Assembly (NCBI RefSeq): GCF_000768555.3
Contig: NZ_KN293976.1
Coordinates: 186,001-250,000 of the forward strand
Length of the DNA stretch: 64,000 nucleotides
Source of the DNA: Roseovarius mucosus DSM 17069
Lineage (GTDB): Bacteria; Pseudomonadota; Alphaproteobacteria; Rhodobacterales; Rhodobacteraceae
Reading direction: 5' to 3'
The notes under the pieces were generated by a model that was given only the letters and a program-made list of their open reading frames with translations, was not told the DNA's origin and made no database searches. The translations under genes and the position numbers were made by a program. Below are positions 53,159-62,839 of this stretch, in pieces. Positions within the stretch are counted from its first letter, which is position 1, and each line of letters opens with the position of its first letter.

Positions 53159-54022
53159 TCATCCGCCGATCTTGTCTTGCGTGCGCGTGTCGAAATCCGA
53201 GGCCGCGTGGCGTTCGCGCAATTGCATTTCCGGCTCGCCAAAGCTGCGGTTGACCATGCGGCCCCGTTTGACGGCAGGGCGCGCGTCGATCTTTTCCGCC
53301 CAGGCCATGACGTGTTTGTAGCTGGCCACATCCAGAAACGTCGCCGCATTATAGAGCCGCCCAAGGCAAAGCTGGCCATACCAAGGCCAGATCGCCATAT
53401 CGGCAATCGTATACTCATCGCCCGCGATATAGGGCCGCTCCGCCAGTTGCCGGTCGAGCACGTCTAGCTGGCGCTTCACCTCCATCGCGAAACGGTCAAT
53501 GGGGTATTGCCATTTCTCGGGCGCATAGGCGTAGAAATGGCCAAATCCACCGCCCAAGTAAGGCGCGCTGCCCATCTGCCAGAATAGCCAGTTGAGCGTT
53601 TCGGTGCGCGCAGGGCCACTCTTGGGCAGGAAGGCCCCGAATTTCTCGGCCAGATGCATCAGGATCGACGCGCTCTCGAACACGCGCAGGGGCGTGTCGC
53701 CGGTGTGATCCAGCAGCGCCGGGATCTTGGAATTGGGATTGACCGCGACAAAGCCAGAGCCGAACTGATCGCCCTCGCTGATGTCGATGCGCCACGCGTC
53801 ATATTCGGCCTCATGGCCGGCGGCGAGCAGTTCTTCGAACATCACGGTGACCTTGACGCCATTGGGTGTCGCCAGCGAATAGAGCTGAAAGGGATGCTGG
53901 CCCACCGGCAGATCCTTGTCATGGGTCGCGCCTGAAATGGGGCGGTTGATCGAGGCGAATTGCCCACCGGAAGGAGCCTCCCATGTCCAGACTTCGGGCG
54001 GGGTATAGGTGCTGTCGCTCAT
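53159..54022 (-). CDS. yghU: Glutathione-dependent disulfide-bond oxidoreductase (YghU type)
   Basis: 287-residue Nu-class GST family protein that uses two glutathiones to reduce disulfides. N-terminal extension with GGQFASINRPISGATHDKDLPVGQHPFQLYSLATPNGVKVT, thioredoxin domain with GSGFVAVNPNSKIPALLD and FESASILMHLAEKFG, then helical GST domain with YAPEKWQYPIDRF. Start at 54,022 after GGAGAGGA; an earlier in-frame codon is unlikely. Confidence 0.93.
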   Translation of the reverse strand: MSDSTYTPPEVWTWEAPSGGQFASINRPISGATHDKDLPVGQHPFQLYSLATPNGVKVTVMFEELLAAGHEAEYDAWRIDISEGDQFGSGFVAVNPNSKIPALLDHTGDTPLRVFESASILMHLAEKFGAFLPKSGPARTETLNWLFWQMGSAPYLGGGFGHFYAYAPEKWQYPIDRFAMEVKRQLDVLDRQLAERPYIAGDEYTIADMAIWPWYGQLCLGRLYNAATFLDVASYKHVMAWAEKIDARPAVKRGRMVNRSFGEPEMQLRERHAASDFDTRTQDKIGG

Positions 54023-54085
54023 AACGTGATCCTCTCCATCGGGTTTGGCGGCAAATGTAATCACTGGCTTGCCCCCCGCAATGCA

Positions 54086-54112
54086 AAACGCCGCACAGGG
54101 GCTGTGCGGCGC
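54086..54112 (-). terminator. Terminator of the formaldehyde dehydrogenase gene
   Basis: 10-bp stem CGCCGCACAG / CTGTGCGGCG with a three-base loop; reading leftward it runs into TTTTG. Confidence 0.85.
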
Positions 54113-54134
54113 TGCATGGTCTGCCGTCGTGGGC

Positions 54135-55247
54135 TTAGTAGACCACCACGCTGCGGATGCTTTCGCCGGCGTGCATGAGGTCGAAGCCCTTGTTGATGTC
54201 CTCGAGCGGCATGGTGTGGGTGATCATCGGGTCGATCTCGATCTTGCCCTGCATGTACCAATCGACAATCTTGGGCACATCCGTGCGCCCGCGCGCGCCG
54301 CCGAATGCCGTGCCGCGCCACGACCGCCCCGTGACCAGCTGGAACGGCCGGGTGCTGATCTCGGCGCCCGCAGGCGCCACGCCGATGATGATGCTCTCGC
54401 CCCAGCCCTTGTGCGCCGCCTCAAGCGCCGTGCGCATCACGCCGACGTTGCCGGTGGCGTCAAACGTGTAATCCGCACCGCCCCCGGTCAGCGCCACAAG
54501 ATGCGCCACCAGATCGCCCGAAACCTCCTTGGGGTTCACGAAATCGGTCATGCCAAAGCGCGTCGCCATCTCGATCTTGCCGGGATTGAGATCAACCCCC
54601 ACGATCTGATCCGCCCCCGCCAGCCGCAGGCCCTGAATGACGTTGAGCCCGATGCCGCCAAGGCCAAAGACGATCGCCCGGCTGCCGATTTCCACCTTGG
54701 CGGTGTTGATCACCGCGCCGATACCCGTCGTCACGCCGCAGCCGATGTAGCAGATCTTGTCGAAGGGCGCGTCCTTGCGCACCTTGGCCAGCGCAATCTC
54801 GGGCAGGACCGTGTGATTGGCAAAGGTCGAGCAGCCCATGTAATGCAGGATCGGCGTGCCATCCAGCATCGAGAATCGGCTGGTGCCGTCAGGCATCAGG
54901 CCCTGTCCTTGGGTCGAGCGGATCTTCTGGCAGAGGTTGGTTTTCGGGTTGAGGCAATACTCGCACTCGCGGCATTCGGGCGTGTAGAGCGGAATGACGT
55001 GATCGCCCGGTTGCAGGCTGGTGACACCGGGGCCAACCTCGAGCACGACACCCGCGCCCTCATGCCCCAGAATGGCCGGAAACGCCCCCTCGGGATCCGC
55101 CCCCGACAGCGTGAAATCATCCGTGTGGCACAGGCCCGTCGCCTTGATCTCCACCAGAACCTCGCCCGCCTTCGGGCCCTCGAGGTTCACCTCCATGATC
55201 TCCATCGGCTTGCCCGCCTCAACAGCAACCGCCGCTCGTGTGCGCAT
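54135..55247 (-). CDS. frmA: S-(hydroxymethyl)glutathione dehydrogenase (class-III ADH)
   Basis: 370-residue zinc alcohol dehydrogenase, oxidising the formaldehyde-glutathione adduct and reducing S-nitrosoglutathione. Catalytic zinc in TGLCHTDDFTLSG and ILGHEGAGVV; structural zinc PECRECEYCLNPKTNLC; Rossmann IVFGLGGIGLNVIQG. AAGGACAG precedes ATG 55,247. No formyl-GSH hydrolase in the window. Confidence 0.96.
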   Translation of the reverse strand: MRTRAAVAVEAGKPMEIMEVNLEGPKAGEVLVEIKATGLCHTDDFTLSGADPEGAFPAILGHEGAGVVLEVGPGVTSLQPGDHVIPLYTPECRECEYCLNPKTNLCQKIRSTQGQGLMPDGTSRFSMLDGTPILHYMGCSTFANHTVLPEIALAKVRKDAPFDKICYIGCGVTTGIGAVINTAKVEIGSRAIVFGLGGIGLNVIQGLRLAGADQIVGVDLNPGKIEMATRFGMTDFVNPKEVSGDLVAHLVALTGGGADYTFDATGNVGVMRTALEAAHKGWGESIIIGVAPAGAEISTRPFQLVTGRSWRGTAFGGARGRTDVPKIVDWYMQGKIEIDPMITHTMPLEDINKGFDLMHAGESIRSVVVY

Positions 55248-55367
55248 GATCTGTCCTTTCCTTGAAAATTTGCGGCAGTCTTGCGCCATGTGGCGCGGTG
55301 ATTCAATATCGAGAGCGTCACGCAGACCCCGGACTGCGGCAATTTCTGCGGCAAGAGAGGCGAAACC

Positions 55368-55634
55368 ATGAAGAAACCCCTTGGCACCGCCCTGATGATC
55401 GGGGCGCTGGCGGGCTGTATCGGCCCGCAGGACACGCCCCCTGAGGAGAACGCCTGCGGCGCGGCACAGATGCAGGCGCTGATCGGCACGCCAGTCGCGG
55501 CGCAGGATTTCAGCGGGCAGGCTGCGGTGCGCATCCTGCCGCCGGGGTCGATGGTGACGATGGATTACCGCCCCGACCGGCTGAATGTCGAACATGACGC
55601 AGACGGGGTGATCACGCGGATCGCCTGCGGGTGA
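55368..55634 (+). CDS. Lipoprotein with I78-type peptidase-inhibitor domain
   Basis: 88 residues. Lipobox LAGC with Cys17 (MIGALAGCIG), so it is lipid-anchored after signal removal. The mature part ACGAAQMQALIGTPVAAQ ... VRILPPGSMVTMDYRPDRLNVEHDADGVITRIACG is the Inhibitor_I78 pattern. It likely inhibits serine proteases in the periplasm. A start at 55,368 follows AGAGAGG. Confidence 0.88.
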   Translation: MKKPLGTALMIGALAGCIGPQDTPPEENACGAAQMQALIGTPVAAQDFSGQAAVRILPPGSMVTMDYRPDRLNVEHDADGVITRIACG

Positions 55635-55913
55635 GGGGGCACCACGTCGAAATTCGATGTGACGGCTTTGATCAGCGCGGTGCGGCGGTGTCGGCTATCC
55701 CCCGCGCGGAACAAGGCGCGGCACGCGCCGCCGCGCGGATCGCTGGGCCGTCCCGCGGCCTAGCGATTTGGAGAGGGAGCGCTATGCTGTGGGATCACAC
55801 GAACTTTGCGGGCATAAAGTGCAAGACGGTGCCGCTGCTTCGCTAGTCCCCGGCCCAGCAATCCGCGCTGCTGCTGACTCGACTCCGCCCCTCCCTCGCT
55901 CTATTTGAGTAAG
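55635..55913. other. Gap between inhibitor lipoprotein and imuB
   Basis: No gene supported over about 300 bp; an open frame at 55,631-55,846 lacks a recognisable product. The end carries the SOS box. There is no imuA here. Confidence 0.6.
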
Positions 55914-55928
55914 AACAAATAGAGAACA
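55914..55928. promoter_or_regulatory. LexA SOS box upstream of imuB
   Basis: GAAC-N7-GAAC (minus strand GTTC-N7-GTTC), the alphaproteobacterial LexA site, nine bases before the imuB ATG. Confidence 0.85.
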
Positions 55929-55937
55929 TCACTCACC

Positions 55938-57584
55938 ATGCCCACCCGCCGCATCCTGTCGATCTGGTTTCCCCGGCTCGGGGCCGAGCGCCTGCTACGG
56001 CGGGTAACGGACCCGGACGCGCGGCTCTTTGCGGTGGTCAGTGCCGAAGTGCAGACTCAAGTGCTGACCTCTGTCTCGCAGCGCGCCGAGGCGCTGGGGC
56101 TCAGGCCGGGGCAACCGCTACGGACGGCGCAGGCGCTCTGCCCCGATCTCATCACCCGGCCGCGCGACCGCGCCGCAGAGGCGGCGTTTCTGGCCGCATT
56201 GGGGCGGTGGGCCGGGCGGTTCTCGCCCTTGGTGGGAGTCGAGGGCACGGCGGGCCTGCTCTTGGATGTTACCGGCTGCGCGCATCTCTTTGGCGGCGAG
56301 GCCGGGCTGATCGCCACGCTGCGCACAGAGGCGGGGGATCTGGGGCTGAGCCTGCGCTGTGGGCTGGCCGATACGGTCGGTGGGGCCTGGGCGCTGGCGC
56401 GCTATGCCGGGCAAGGGGTGGCCGCGCACCGTTCCGGCGATGCCATCGACCAGGAGGCCCGCGCCACCCGGTCGCGCGCCGTCAAGCGGCGGCATTGGGA
56501 GCGGGGCGGCGCGGCCCCTGCGGTAGGCGTCACGGCAGAGGCCGCCGAGATCGCCCCGCCGGGGCATCTGCCCGCGATGCTGGCCCCCCTGCCGGTGGCG
56601 GCACTGCGCCTGCCGCCCGCGCTGGTGGCGGATCTGGCGCGGCTGGGGTTGCGGCGGATCGGCGAGCTGGCGGCGCAGCCGCGCGCCAGCCTTGGCCGCC
56701 GCTTTGGCCCCGAGGTGATGTTGCGGCTGGATCAGGCACTGGGCCATGTGCCGGAACCGATGTCGCCCTCTGCCCCCGCCCCCCGCTTTGCCACGCGATT
56801 GAGCCTGCCCGAGCCGATCGGGCTGCGGGGCGATATGGAAGCGGCACTCTGCCGCCTGACAGAACGGCTCTGCCAGCTCTTGCAGAGCAAGGGACAGGGC
56901 GCGCGGCACCTGCGGCTGGAGGCTTACCGCGCCGATGGCGGGCTGCAAGCGGTCGAAGTGCGGCTGGCGCGCGCGGTGGACCAGCCCGAGGCGATGCGCC
57001 CACTTCTGGACATGCAGCTTGACGGGATCGACGCCGGGTTCGGTATCGACATGCTGCGGCTCGAGGCGGTTGTCACCGCGCGGATGGAAACCCGGCAAGG
57101 CGAGAGCGGTCTGGGCCAAGGTCGAGGGGCCGGGGCGCAAGAGGCCGCGCTGGCCGATCTGATCACCCGGCTGGGCGGGCGCATCGGGCTGGAGGCGATC
57201 ACCCGCCGCCATCCCGCCGAGAGCCATATCCCCGAAAAATCCGCGCTGACCCTTGCGGCGGCCTGGTCGGAACCCGCCCGCGGCCCCTGGCCCACACCCG
57301 AGGCACGCCGCCCGCTGCTGATCTGGTCGCCAGAGCCGGTGATGCGGCCCGAAGCGGGAGAGGCCACGCTGCCGTTTCGCTGGCGCGGGCGGGCGCATGA
57401 GGTGGTGGGGGCCACCGGGCCAGAGCGGATCGCGCCGGAATGGTGGCTGGAAGACCCGGAATGGCGCAGCGGGGTGCGCGATTACTGGCAGGTGGTGACG
57501 ACGCGCGGCGAGCGGCTCTGGCTCTTTCGCGCTCATGGCGGGCAAATCTCGGGCGGATGGTTCTGTCAGGGGCGGTTTGCCTGA
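55938..57584 (+). CDS. imuB: DNA polymerase Y-family-like mutagenesis protein ImuB
   Basis: 548-residue Y-family-like protein that couples the DnaE2 polymerase to the beta clamp in SOS mutagenesis. The N-terminus MPTRRILSIWFPRLGAERLL lacks the catalytic Asp of real Y-polymerases, and the second acidic motif is reduced (GLLLDVTGCAHLFGGE), as in ImuB. The fingers/thumb and little finger-like parts follow (ELAAQPRASLGRRFG). C-terminal RGERLWLFRAHGG is the family end. SOS box just upstream. imuA and dnaE2 are absent from the neighbourhood. Confidence 0.9.
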   Translation: MPTRRILSIWFPRLGAERLLRRVTDPDARLFAVVSAEVQTQVLTSVSQRAEALGLRPGQPLRTAQALCPDLITRPRDRAAEAAFLAALGRWAGRFSPLVGVEGTAGLLLDVTGCAHLFGGEAGLIATLRTEAGDLGLSLRCGLADTVGGAWALARYAGQGVAAHRSGDAIDQEARATRSRAVKRRHWERGGAAPAVGVTAEAAEIAPPGHLPAMLAPLPVAALRLPPALVADLARLGLRRIGELAAQPRASLGRRFGPEVMLRLDQALGHVPEPMSPSAPAPRFATRLSLPEPIGLRGDMEAALCRLTERLCQLLQSKGQGARHLRLEAYRADGGLQAVEVRLARAVDQPEAMRPLLDMQLDGIDAGFGIDMLRLEAVVTARMETRQGESGLGQGRGAGAQEAALADLITRLGGRIGLEAITRRHPAESHIPEKSALTLAAAWSEPARGPWPTPEARRPLLIWSPEPVMRPEAGEATLPFRWRGRAHEVVGATGPERIAPEWWLEDPEWRSGVRDYWQVVTTRGERLWLFRAHGGQISGGWFCQGRFA

Positions 57585-57636
57585 ACATGCACGGAAAGCG
57601 CTTGATTTGCCGCAGGATTGGCGCAACTCTGAAAGC

Positions 57637-57984
57637 ATGAATTTGCAAAGCCTTGGCCCGCTTGCGGGCGCTCCTTCCTCGGCCCCACAAGTGGCGTTCC
57701 AGCGCAGCGAACTGGGTGTGATCCTGTCGCTCTACGGGCGGATGGTCGCAGCGGGGGAATGGCGCGATTACGGCATATCCTGCCTGCGCGAGGTGGCGGT
57801 CTTTTCAGTCTTTCGGCGCACCGCCGAACATCCGCTCTACCGGATCGAAAAACGGCCAAAATTGCAGGGCAAACAGGGGCAATATGCGGTGATCGGCATG
57901 GATGGTCAGGTGCTCAAGCGCGGCCATGACCTGCGCACCGTGCTGCGGGTGCTCGAGCGCAAGCTGATCCGGGCGGTGGAATGA
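57637..57984 (+). CDS. DUF2794 domain protein
   Basis: 115 residues. FQRSELGVILSLYGRMVAAGEWRDYGISCLREVAVFSVFRRTAEHPLYRIEKRPKLQ and GQYAVIGMDGQVLKRGHDLRTVLRVLERKLIR are the DUF2794 signature, found across alphaproteobacteria. Function unknown. The start at 57,637 has no strong ribosome-binding site; the stop overlaps the acetyltransferase gene (ATGA). Confidence 0.9.
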   Translation: MNLQSLGPLAGAPSSAPQVAFQRSELGVILSLYGRMVAAGEWRDYGISCLREVAVFSVFRRTAEHPLYRIEKRPKLQGKQGQYAVIGMDGQVLKRGHDLRTVLRVLERKLIRAVE

Positions 57985-58523
57985 CGCCGCAGCAAACCAA
58001 GCCGGCACAAGATCGCAACGCCGCGATCGCCCGACTTTTCGAAACCACCTTCACCGCCTCTGAGGGACCAGAGGAAGGCGTGTTGATCGGCACCTTGGTC
58101 CGAAGCCTGATGGACACGACCGATCCGGACGAGTTGCACGTCTTTTACATCGAGGACGAGGGGTTTGTTGGTGCCTGTATCCTGACGCGGCTGCGCCATG
58201 ACGGTGAAACAGGGATCGCCTATCTTCTGTCTCCGGTTGCTGTGGCCCCGGAACGACAGGGCCAGGGCATCGGGCAGCGTATGATTTCAGAGGCGCTGGA
58301 GGCGCTGCGCGCCGCCGGGGTCGAAGCGGTAGTGACCTATGGGGACCCGGCATTTTACAGCCGGGTGGGGTTTTCTCCGGTCACGGTGGATGAGGTGGCC
58401 GCGCCCTTTGCGCTGTCACAGCCCGAGGGTTGGCTTGCACAATCGTTGACAGGCCAACCCCTGACACCGCGCAAGGGGCGCGCGCGTTGCGCGCCCGCGC
58501 TCAGCGATCCGGCCTATTGGTAG
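57981..58523 (+). CDS. GNAT-family N-acetyltransferase
   Basis: 180 residues. Acetyl-CoA site in LLSPVAVAPERQGQGIGQRMISEALEAL (motif A, Q/R-x2-G-x-G/A). The rest (YGDPAFYSRVGFSPV) is typical of the YhbS-like group. Substrate unknown. Translationally coupled to DUF2794. Confidence 0.9.
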   Translation: MTPQQTKPAQDRNAAIARLFETTFTASEGPEEGVLIGTLVRSLMDTTDPDELHVFYIEDEGFVGACILTRLRHDGETGIAYLLSPVAVAPERQGQGIGQRMISEALEALRAAGVEAVVTYGDPAFYSRVGFSPVTVDEVAAPFALSQPEGWLAQSLTGQPLTPRKGRARCAPALSDPAYW

Positions 58524-58527
58524 GCTG

Positions 58528-58698
58528 TCACGCCTCGTAATAGGCATACATCTGTTCGAGTGCGTCCAGACCGGGGGCTTGGGGCGCTTGGGGCAGGTTG
58601 GCGGGGGTTTCAGGCGTGTAATAGACCGCGACCCAATCGGGTGTGATCGGGGCCGGTTTCGGATCGGGGGCGGCGGGGGTTTTAACCGGGTAAGCCAT
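58528..58698 (-). CDS. Small proline-rich hypothetical protein (56 aa)
   Basis: Starts MAYPVKTPAAPDPKPAPITP and ends with ALEQMYAYYEA; Pro-rich first half, tyrosines at the end. GGAG lies eight bases before the ATG at 58,698. The stop lies five bases from the convergent acetyltransferase stop. Not recognised. Confidence 0.6.
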   Translation of the reverse strand: MAYPVKTPAAPDPKPAPITPDWVAVYYTPETPANLPQAPQAPGLDALEQMYAYYEA

Positions 58699-58801
58699 GG
58701 GTTTATCTCCATATTTCCATGACACCTACATAATCCTCTGCGCTGCGGCATAAACCGCCAAGGACGCAGTCTCGCCATGCGCCCGGCGCAAGGCACGCCC
58801 C

Positions 58802-59515
58802 TCAGCCGATCAGCATATCCCCGGCCAGACCGAGCGTGAAACCAAAGACCGCACCGAGGGGCGGCAACCAACTGCGGCGGGCATGGGCCGCAGGCGCGAT
58901 ATCCTGAAAGATCAGGTAGAGGATACCACCCGCCGCGAACATCATGATCCCCCCAAGCACCTGCGGCATTTGCGACAGGAAGGAAAAGCCAAGACCCGCG
59001 CAGACCGGGCCAAGCAGGGCAAGCCCGGCAAAGAGCAAGACGATCCGATACCCCCGGACCGCCCCACCGCGCCGGATATCGCGAAAGGCGGCAAAGCCCT
59101 CGGGCAGGTTTTGCAGGAAAATCAGCCCCGCCAACAGCAAGGCACGCTCGGCCTGCGCCGTGAGCATGGCGCCGATGGCCATGGCCTCGGGCAGGAAGTC
59201 GAGCAGCATCGCCATAAGCTGCGCGCCGCGTCCGCCCCGCGACTCGAGCGCGCGGTCAATCGCAAAGAACGCGACCCCGCCCGCCGCGAAGGCCGAAAGC
59301 GCGACCGGGGCAGAGAGCGTGTCGCGCGCGTGCGGCACAAGCACCAGCGCAATGGCCGCCAAGAGCGCACCGCCGCCAAAGGCGACGATGCCATGGGTTG
59401 CAGGTGCGGGCAGCCGCCGACAGGTTGCGGAGAGCGCGAGCGCCGCCCCGAGAGGCATGGCCGCGCCTGCAAAGAGGGCCAAGAGCAGCGCGGACCATAA
59501 TCCTTCGCCTGCCAT
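58802..59515 (-). CDS. ZIP-family metal transporter
   Basis: 237-residue membrane protein with eight helices. Metal-site helices contain HGIVAFGGGALLAAI, DFLPEAMAIGAML and FLQNLPEGFAAFRD (the ZIP helix-IV/V motif). Imports Zn, Fe or Mn. Sits 13 bases downstream of sdhB, so it may be cotranscribed at the end of the sdh operon. Confidence 0.9.
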   Translation of the reverse strand: MAGEGLWSALLLALFAGAAMPLGAALALSATCRRLPAPATHGIVAFGGGALLAAIALVLVPHARDTLSAPVALSAFAAGGVAFFAIDRALESRGGRGAQLMAMLLDFLPEAMAIGAMLTAQAERALLLAGLIFLQNLPEGFAAFRDIRRGGAVRGYRIVLLFAGLALLGPVCAGLGFSFLSQMPQVLGGIMMFAAGGILYLIFQDIAPAAHARRSWLPPLGAVFGFTLGLAGDMLIG

Positions 59516-59528
59516 GACCCCTGCCCGC

Positions 59529-60308
59529 TTACACGTGCCGCTCGACCATCATCTTCTTGATTTCGGCGATGGCCTTGGCGGGGTTGAGACCCTTGGGGCA
59601 GGTCTTGGTGCAGTTCATGATCGTGTGGCAACGATACAGTTTGAACGGGTCTTCGAGATCATCCAGACGCTCGCCCGTGGCCTCGTCACGGCTGTCGATG
59701 ATCCAGCGATAGGCATGGAGGAGTGCGGCCGGTCCAAGGTATTTGTCGCCGTTCCACCAATAGGACGGGCAAGAGGTAGAGCAGGAGGCGCACATCACAC
59801 ATTCATAGAGCCCGTCGAGTTTCTCGCGGTCCTCGATGCTCTGCCGCCACTCCTTTGCAGGGCGGTTGGTCTTGGTCTCGAGCCAGGGCATGATGCTGGC
59901 GTGCTGCGCGTAGAAATGCGTGAGGTCGGGGATCAGGTCCTTGACCACCGGCATATGCGGCAGCGGGTAGATTTTCACATCGCCCTTGATCTCGTCCATG
60001 CCATAGATGCAGGCCAGCGTGTTGATCCCGTCGATATTCATGGCACAAGAGCCGCAAATCCCCTCGCGGCAGGAGCGGCGGAAGGTCAGCGTGGGATCAA
60101 TCTCGTTCTTGATCTTGATCAGCGCGTCCAGAACCATCGGGCCGCAGGTGTCCATATCCACGAAATAGGTGTCGACGCGCGGGTTTTTGCCATCGTCCGG
60201 GTTCCAGCGGTAAATCTGGAACTTGCGCACAGTCTTGGCACCCTCGGGCTTGGGCCATGTCTTGCCCGTGGTCATGCGCGAATTCTTGGGGAGTGTGAGT
60301 TGAACCAT
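59529..60308 (-). CDS. sdhB: Succinate dehydrogenase iron-sulfur subunit
   Basis: 259 residues. [2Fe-2S] cysteines in [15 protein letters not shown], [4Fe-4S] in [11 protein letters not shown] and [3Fe-4S] in [11 protein letters not shown]. Passes electrons from SdhA to ubiquinone in the membrane. Last sdh gene, separated from sdhA by a 106-codon lipoprotein gene. Confidence 0.97.
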   Translation of the reverse strand: MVQLTLPKNSRMTTGKTWPKPEGAKTVRKFQIYRWNPDDGKNPRVDTYFVDMDTCGPMVLDALIKIKNEIDPTLTFRRSCREGICGSCAMNIDGINTLACIYGMDEIKGDVKIYPLPHMPVVKDLIPDLTHFYAQHASIMPWLETKTNRPAKEWRQSIEDREKLDGLYECVMCASCSTSCPSYWWNGDKYLGPAALLHAYRWIIDSRDEATGERLDDLEDPFKLYRCHTIMNCTKTCPKGLNPAKAIAEIKKMMVERHV

Positions 60309-60322
60309 CTTGCTACTCCTTG

Positions 60323-60643
60323 TCAGCCGCCCAGCAGGGTCAGGCTATTTTGGGCAATACATTGCACGGCCTCGGGGCGCTGTGCGATTGCGATCACTTG
60401 CTGCGTGGTTTCAGGCGTGACACCGGCCACGCTGGCGCTTGCGATCTGAATGATCTCTCCGGCAGAGGCGGCATCAATCACGCAATCGGTGATCGGGGCG
60501 GCGTTGAGACCCGGAAAGCGCTGTGCGACGACCGTGTTGACCACGCTCTTGGCCCGCTCGCGCGCGAGGGTGTCGGCGACCTGATTGGTCGCGTCACAGG
60601 CACCCAGCGTCGCAAGCGCAAGACAGGCCAAGAGGATCCGCAT
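60323..60643 (-). CDS. Putative lipoprotein between sdhA and sdhB (106 aa)
   Basis: Signal sequence with lipobox LGAC (Cys16: [20 protein letters not shown]). The mature part is a helical, mostly neutral domain ([47 protein letters not shown]). Its ATG overlaps the sdhA stop by one base and it ends 14 bases before sdhB. Not recognised; translational coupling implies coordinated synthesis with SDH. Confidence 0.85.
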   Translation of the reverse strand: MRILLACLALATLGACDATNQVADTLARERAKSVVNTVVAQRFPGLNAAPITDCVIDAASAGEIIQIASASVAGVTPETTQQVIAIAQRPEAVQCIAQNSLTLLGG

Positions 60644-62445
60644 CAGAACGTCCGTTCCTTCGGCGCGATCTTCTTGAGGCTGATGCCACCCTTGTCCTCG
60701 GCAGTCAGAGGATCGGTGATGATCGGGCGATAGCTGAGGTCAACGCTATTGCCCTCGACCCGTGCGATGGTGTGCACGCGCCAGTTTTCATCGTCGCGGG
60801 TGCTGAAATCCTCATGCGCGTGGGCGCCGCGGCTTTCCTTGCGGGCCTCGGCCCCAAAGATCGTGGCCAGCGCATTGGGCATGAGATTGGTCAGCTCCAG
60901 CGTTTCCATCAGGTCGCTGTTCCACACAAGGCTGCGGTCCGTGACCTTGATGTCATCCATCTTGGCCGCGACGGTCTTCATCTTCTCCACGCCTTCGGCC
61001 AGCGTTTTCGAGGTGCGGAACACGGCGGCATCGGCCTGCATCGTGCGCTGCATTTCGAGCCGCAATTCGGCGGTGGGCACGGTGCCGGTGGCGTGGCGCA
61101 GCCCGTCAAAGCGGCTGAGCGCCTTGTCCACCTCGGCCTTGTTGGTGGCGGGCACCGCCGCGTCGCGATCCACGACCTTGCCTGCGCGAATGGCGGCGGC
61201 GCGGCCAAAGACCACAAGGTCGATGAGCGAGTTGGAGCCAAGCCGGTTCGCGCCATGCACAGATGCGCAGCCCGCCTCGCCCACGGCCATGAGACCGGGC
61301 ACGACGGCATGGGGATTGTCCTGAGTGGGATTGACCACCTCGCCCCAGTAATTCGTCGGCACGCCGCCCATGTTGTAATGCACGGTGGGCAGAACCGGGA
61401 TCGGTTCCTTGGTCACGTCAACGCCCGCAAAGATGCGTGCGGATTCGGAAATGCCGGGCAGGCGCAGGTGCAGCGCCTCGGGCGGCAGGTGGCTGAGGTT
61501 GAGGTGGATGTGATCGCCATCCGCCCCCACGCCGCGCCCTTCGCGGATTTCCATGGTCATGCAGCGGCTGACATAGTCACGCGGGGCGAGATCCTTGTAG
61601 TTAGGCGCGTAGCGTTCCATGAAACGCTCGCCCTCGGAATTGGTGAGGTATCCCCCCTCGCCGCGCGCACCCTCGGTAATCAGGCAACCAGCCCCGAAAA
61701 TGCCCGTGGGGTGGAACTGCACGAATTCCATGTCTTGCAGCGGCAGACCGGCGCGAGCCACCATCCCGCCACCGTCGCCGGTGCAGGTATGGGCAGAGGT
61801 GGCGCTGAAATAGGCGCGGCCATAGCCGCCGGTGGCGAGCACGACCATCTTGGCGTTAAAGACATGGATGGTGCCATCGTCGAGTTTCCAGCAAACGACG
61901 CCGGTGCAGGCGCCATCGGTCATCACCAGATCAATGGCGAAATATTCGATGTAGAACTCGGCCTTCTGCTTGAGGCTCTGACCATAGAGCGTGTGCAGAA
62001 TGGCGTGGCCAGTGCGGTCGGCGGCGGCACAGGTGCGCTGCACGGGCGGGCCTTCGCCAAATTCGGTGGTATGGCCACCAAACGGGCGCTGATAGATCTT
62101 GCCCTCTTCGGTGCGCGAGAACGGCACGCCGTAATGTTCGAGCTCGTAGACGGCCTTGGGCGCCTCACGCGCGAGGTATTCCATCGCGTCGGTATCGCCC
62201 AACCAGTCCGAACCCTTGACCGTGTCATACATATGCCACTGCCAGCTATCGGGGCCCATGTTGCCAAGGCTTGCGGCGATGCCGCCCTGTGCGGCGACAG
62301 TGTGCGAGCGGGTCGGGAAAACCTTGGTCACGCAGGCCGTGCGCAGGCCCTGTTCGGCCATGCCGAGCGTGGCCCGCAGGCCCGCGCCGCCCGCGCCCAC
62401 AACCACGACGTCATAATCATGCGTCTCGTATTCATAAGCAGCCAT
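60643..62445 (-). CDS. sdhA: Succinate dehydrogenase flavoprotein subunit
   Basis: 600 residues. FAD site [12 protein letters not shown]; His for covalent FAD in [17 protein letters not shown]; active-site [21 protein letters not shown] and [16 protein letters not shown]. Oxidises succinate to fumarate in complex II and the TCA cycle. Twelve bases after sdhD. Confidence 0.98.
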   Translation of the reverse strand: MAAYEYETHDYDVVVVGAGGAGLRATLGMAEQGLRTACVTKVFPTRSHTVAAQGGIAASLGNMGPDSWQWHMYDTVKGSDWLGDTDAMEYLAREAPKAVYELEHYGVPFSRTEEGKIYQRPFGGHTTEFGEGPPVQRTCAAADRTGHAILHTLYGQSLKQKAEFYIEYFAIDLVMTDGACTGVVCWKLDDGTIHVFNAKMVVLATGGYGRAYFSATSAHTCTGDGGGMVARAGLPLQDMEFVQFHPTGIFGAGCLITEGARGEGGYLTNSEGERFMERYAPNYKDLAPRDYVSRCMTMEIREGRGVGADGDHIHLNLSHLPPEALHLRLPGISESARIFAGVDVTKEPIPVLPTVHYNMGGVPTNYWGEVVNPTQDNPHAVVPGLMAVGEAGCASVHGANRLGSNSLIDLVVFGRAAAIRAGKVVDRDAAVPATNKAEVDKALSRFDGLRHATGTVPTAELRLEMQRTMQADAAVFRTSKTLAEGVEKMKTVAAKMDDIKVTDRSLVWNSDLMETLELTNLMPNALATIFGAEARKESRGAHAHEDFSTRDDENWRVHTIARVEGNSVDLSYRPIITDPLTAEDKGGISLKKIAPKERTF

Positions 62446-62457
62446 TTGTTCAGGTCC

Positions 62458-62829
62458 TCACAGCGCGATCTTGGCGAGGGCGAAAAGCCCGGTGGCGATC
62501 AGCCCGTAACTCAGAACGGTCACGGCAATAATCAGGCCGCGGCGTGTGCTGCCGTGGCTGTAATCCTCGATCATCGTCTGCGCGCCGCTGGCAAAGTGCC
62601 GAAGGCCGAAAAAGATCACGAGGCCGGTGAGAATGGCCATCGCCGGATGCGAAAATGCGGCCAGCACCTCGGCGCGGTCGCCGCCAAGCGCGCGGCCAAA
62701 GGCCACCAGAAACACCGGGATAATCAGCGCAAGGCCGACGCCGGACAGTTTCATATACCAGAAATGTTCGGTCCCGGTGCCAGCAGCGCCTTTGCCCTCG
62801 GCGCGTTTGCGTGCGGTCAGATATCGCAT
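62458..62829 (-). CDS. sdhD: Succinate dehydrogenase hydrophobic membrane anchor
   Basis: 123 residues with three transmembrane helices (GVGLALIIPVFLVAF; HPAMAILTGLVIFFGLRHF; LIIAVTVLSYGLIATGLFAL). Heme/quinone-site region FASGAQTMIEDYSHG is typical of this subunit. Confidence 0.93.
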   Translation of the reverse strand: MRYLTARKRAEGKGAAGTGTEHFWYMKLSGVGLALIIPVFLVAFGRALGGDRAEVLAAFSHPAMAILTGLVIFFGLRHFASGAQTMIEDYSHGSTRRGLIIAVTVLSYGLIATGLFALAKIAL

Positions 62830-62839
62830 GATGCTCTCC

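Noticed and set aside
55631..55846. Small frame after the I78 lipoprotein gene
   Set aside because: No family features, weak start, poor composition for a gene in this GC context.
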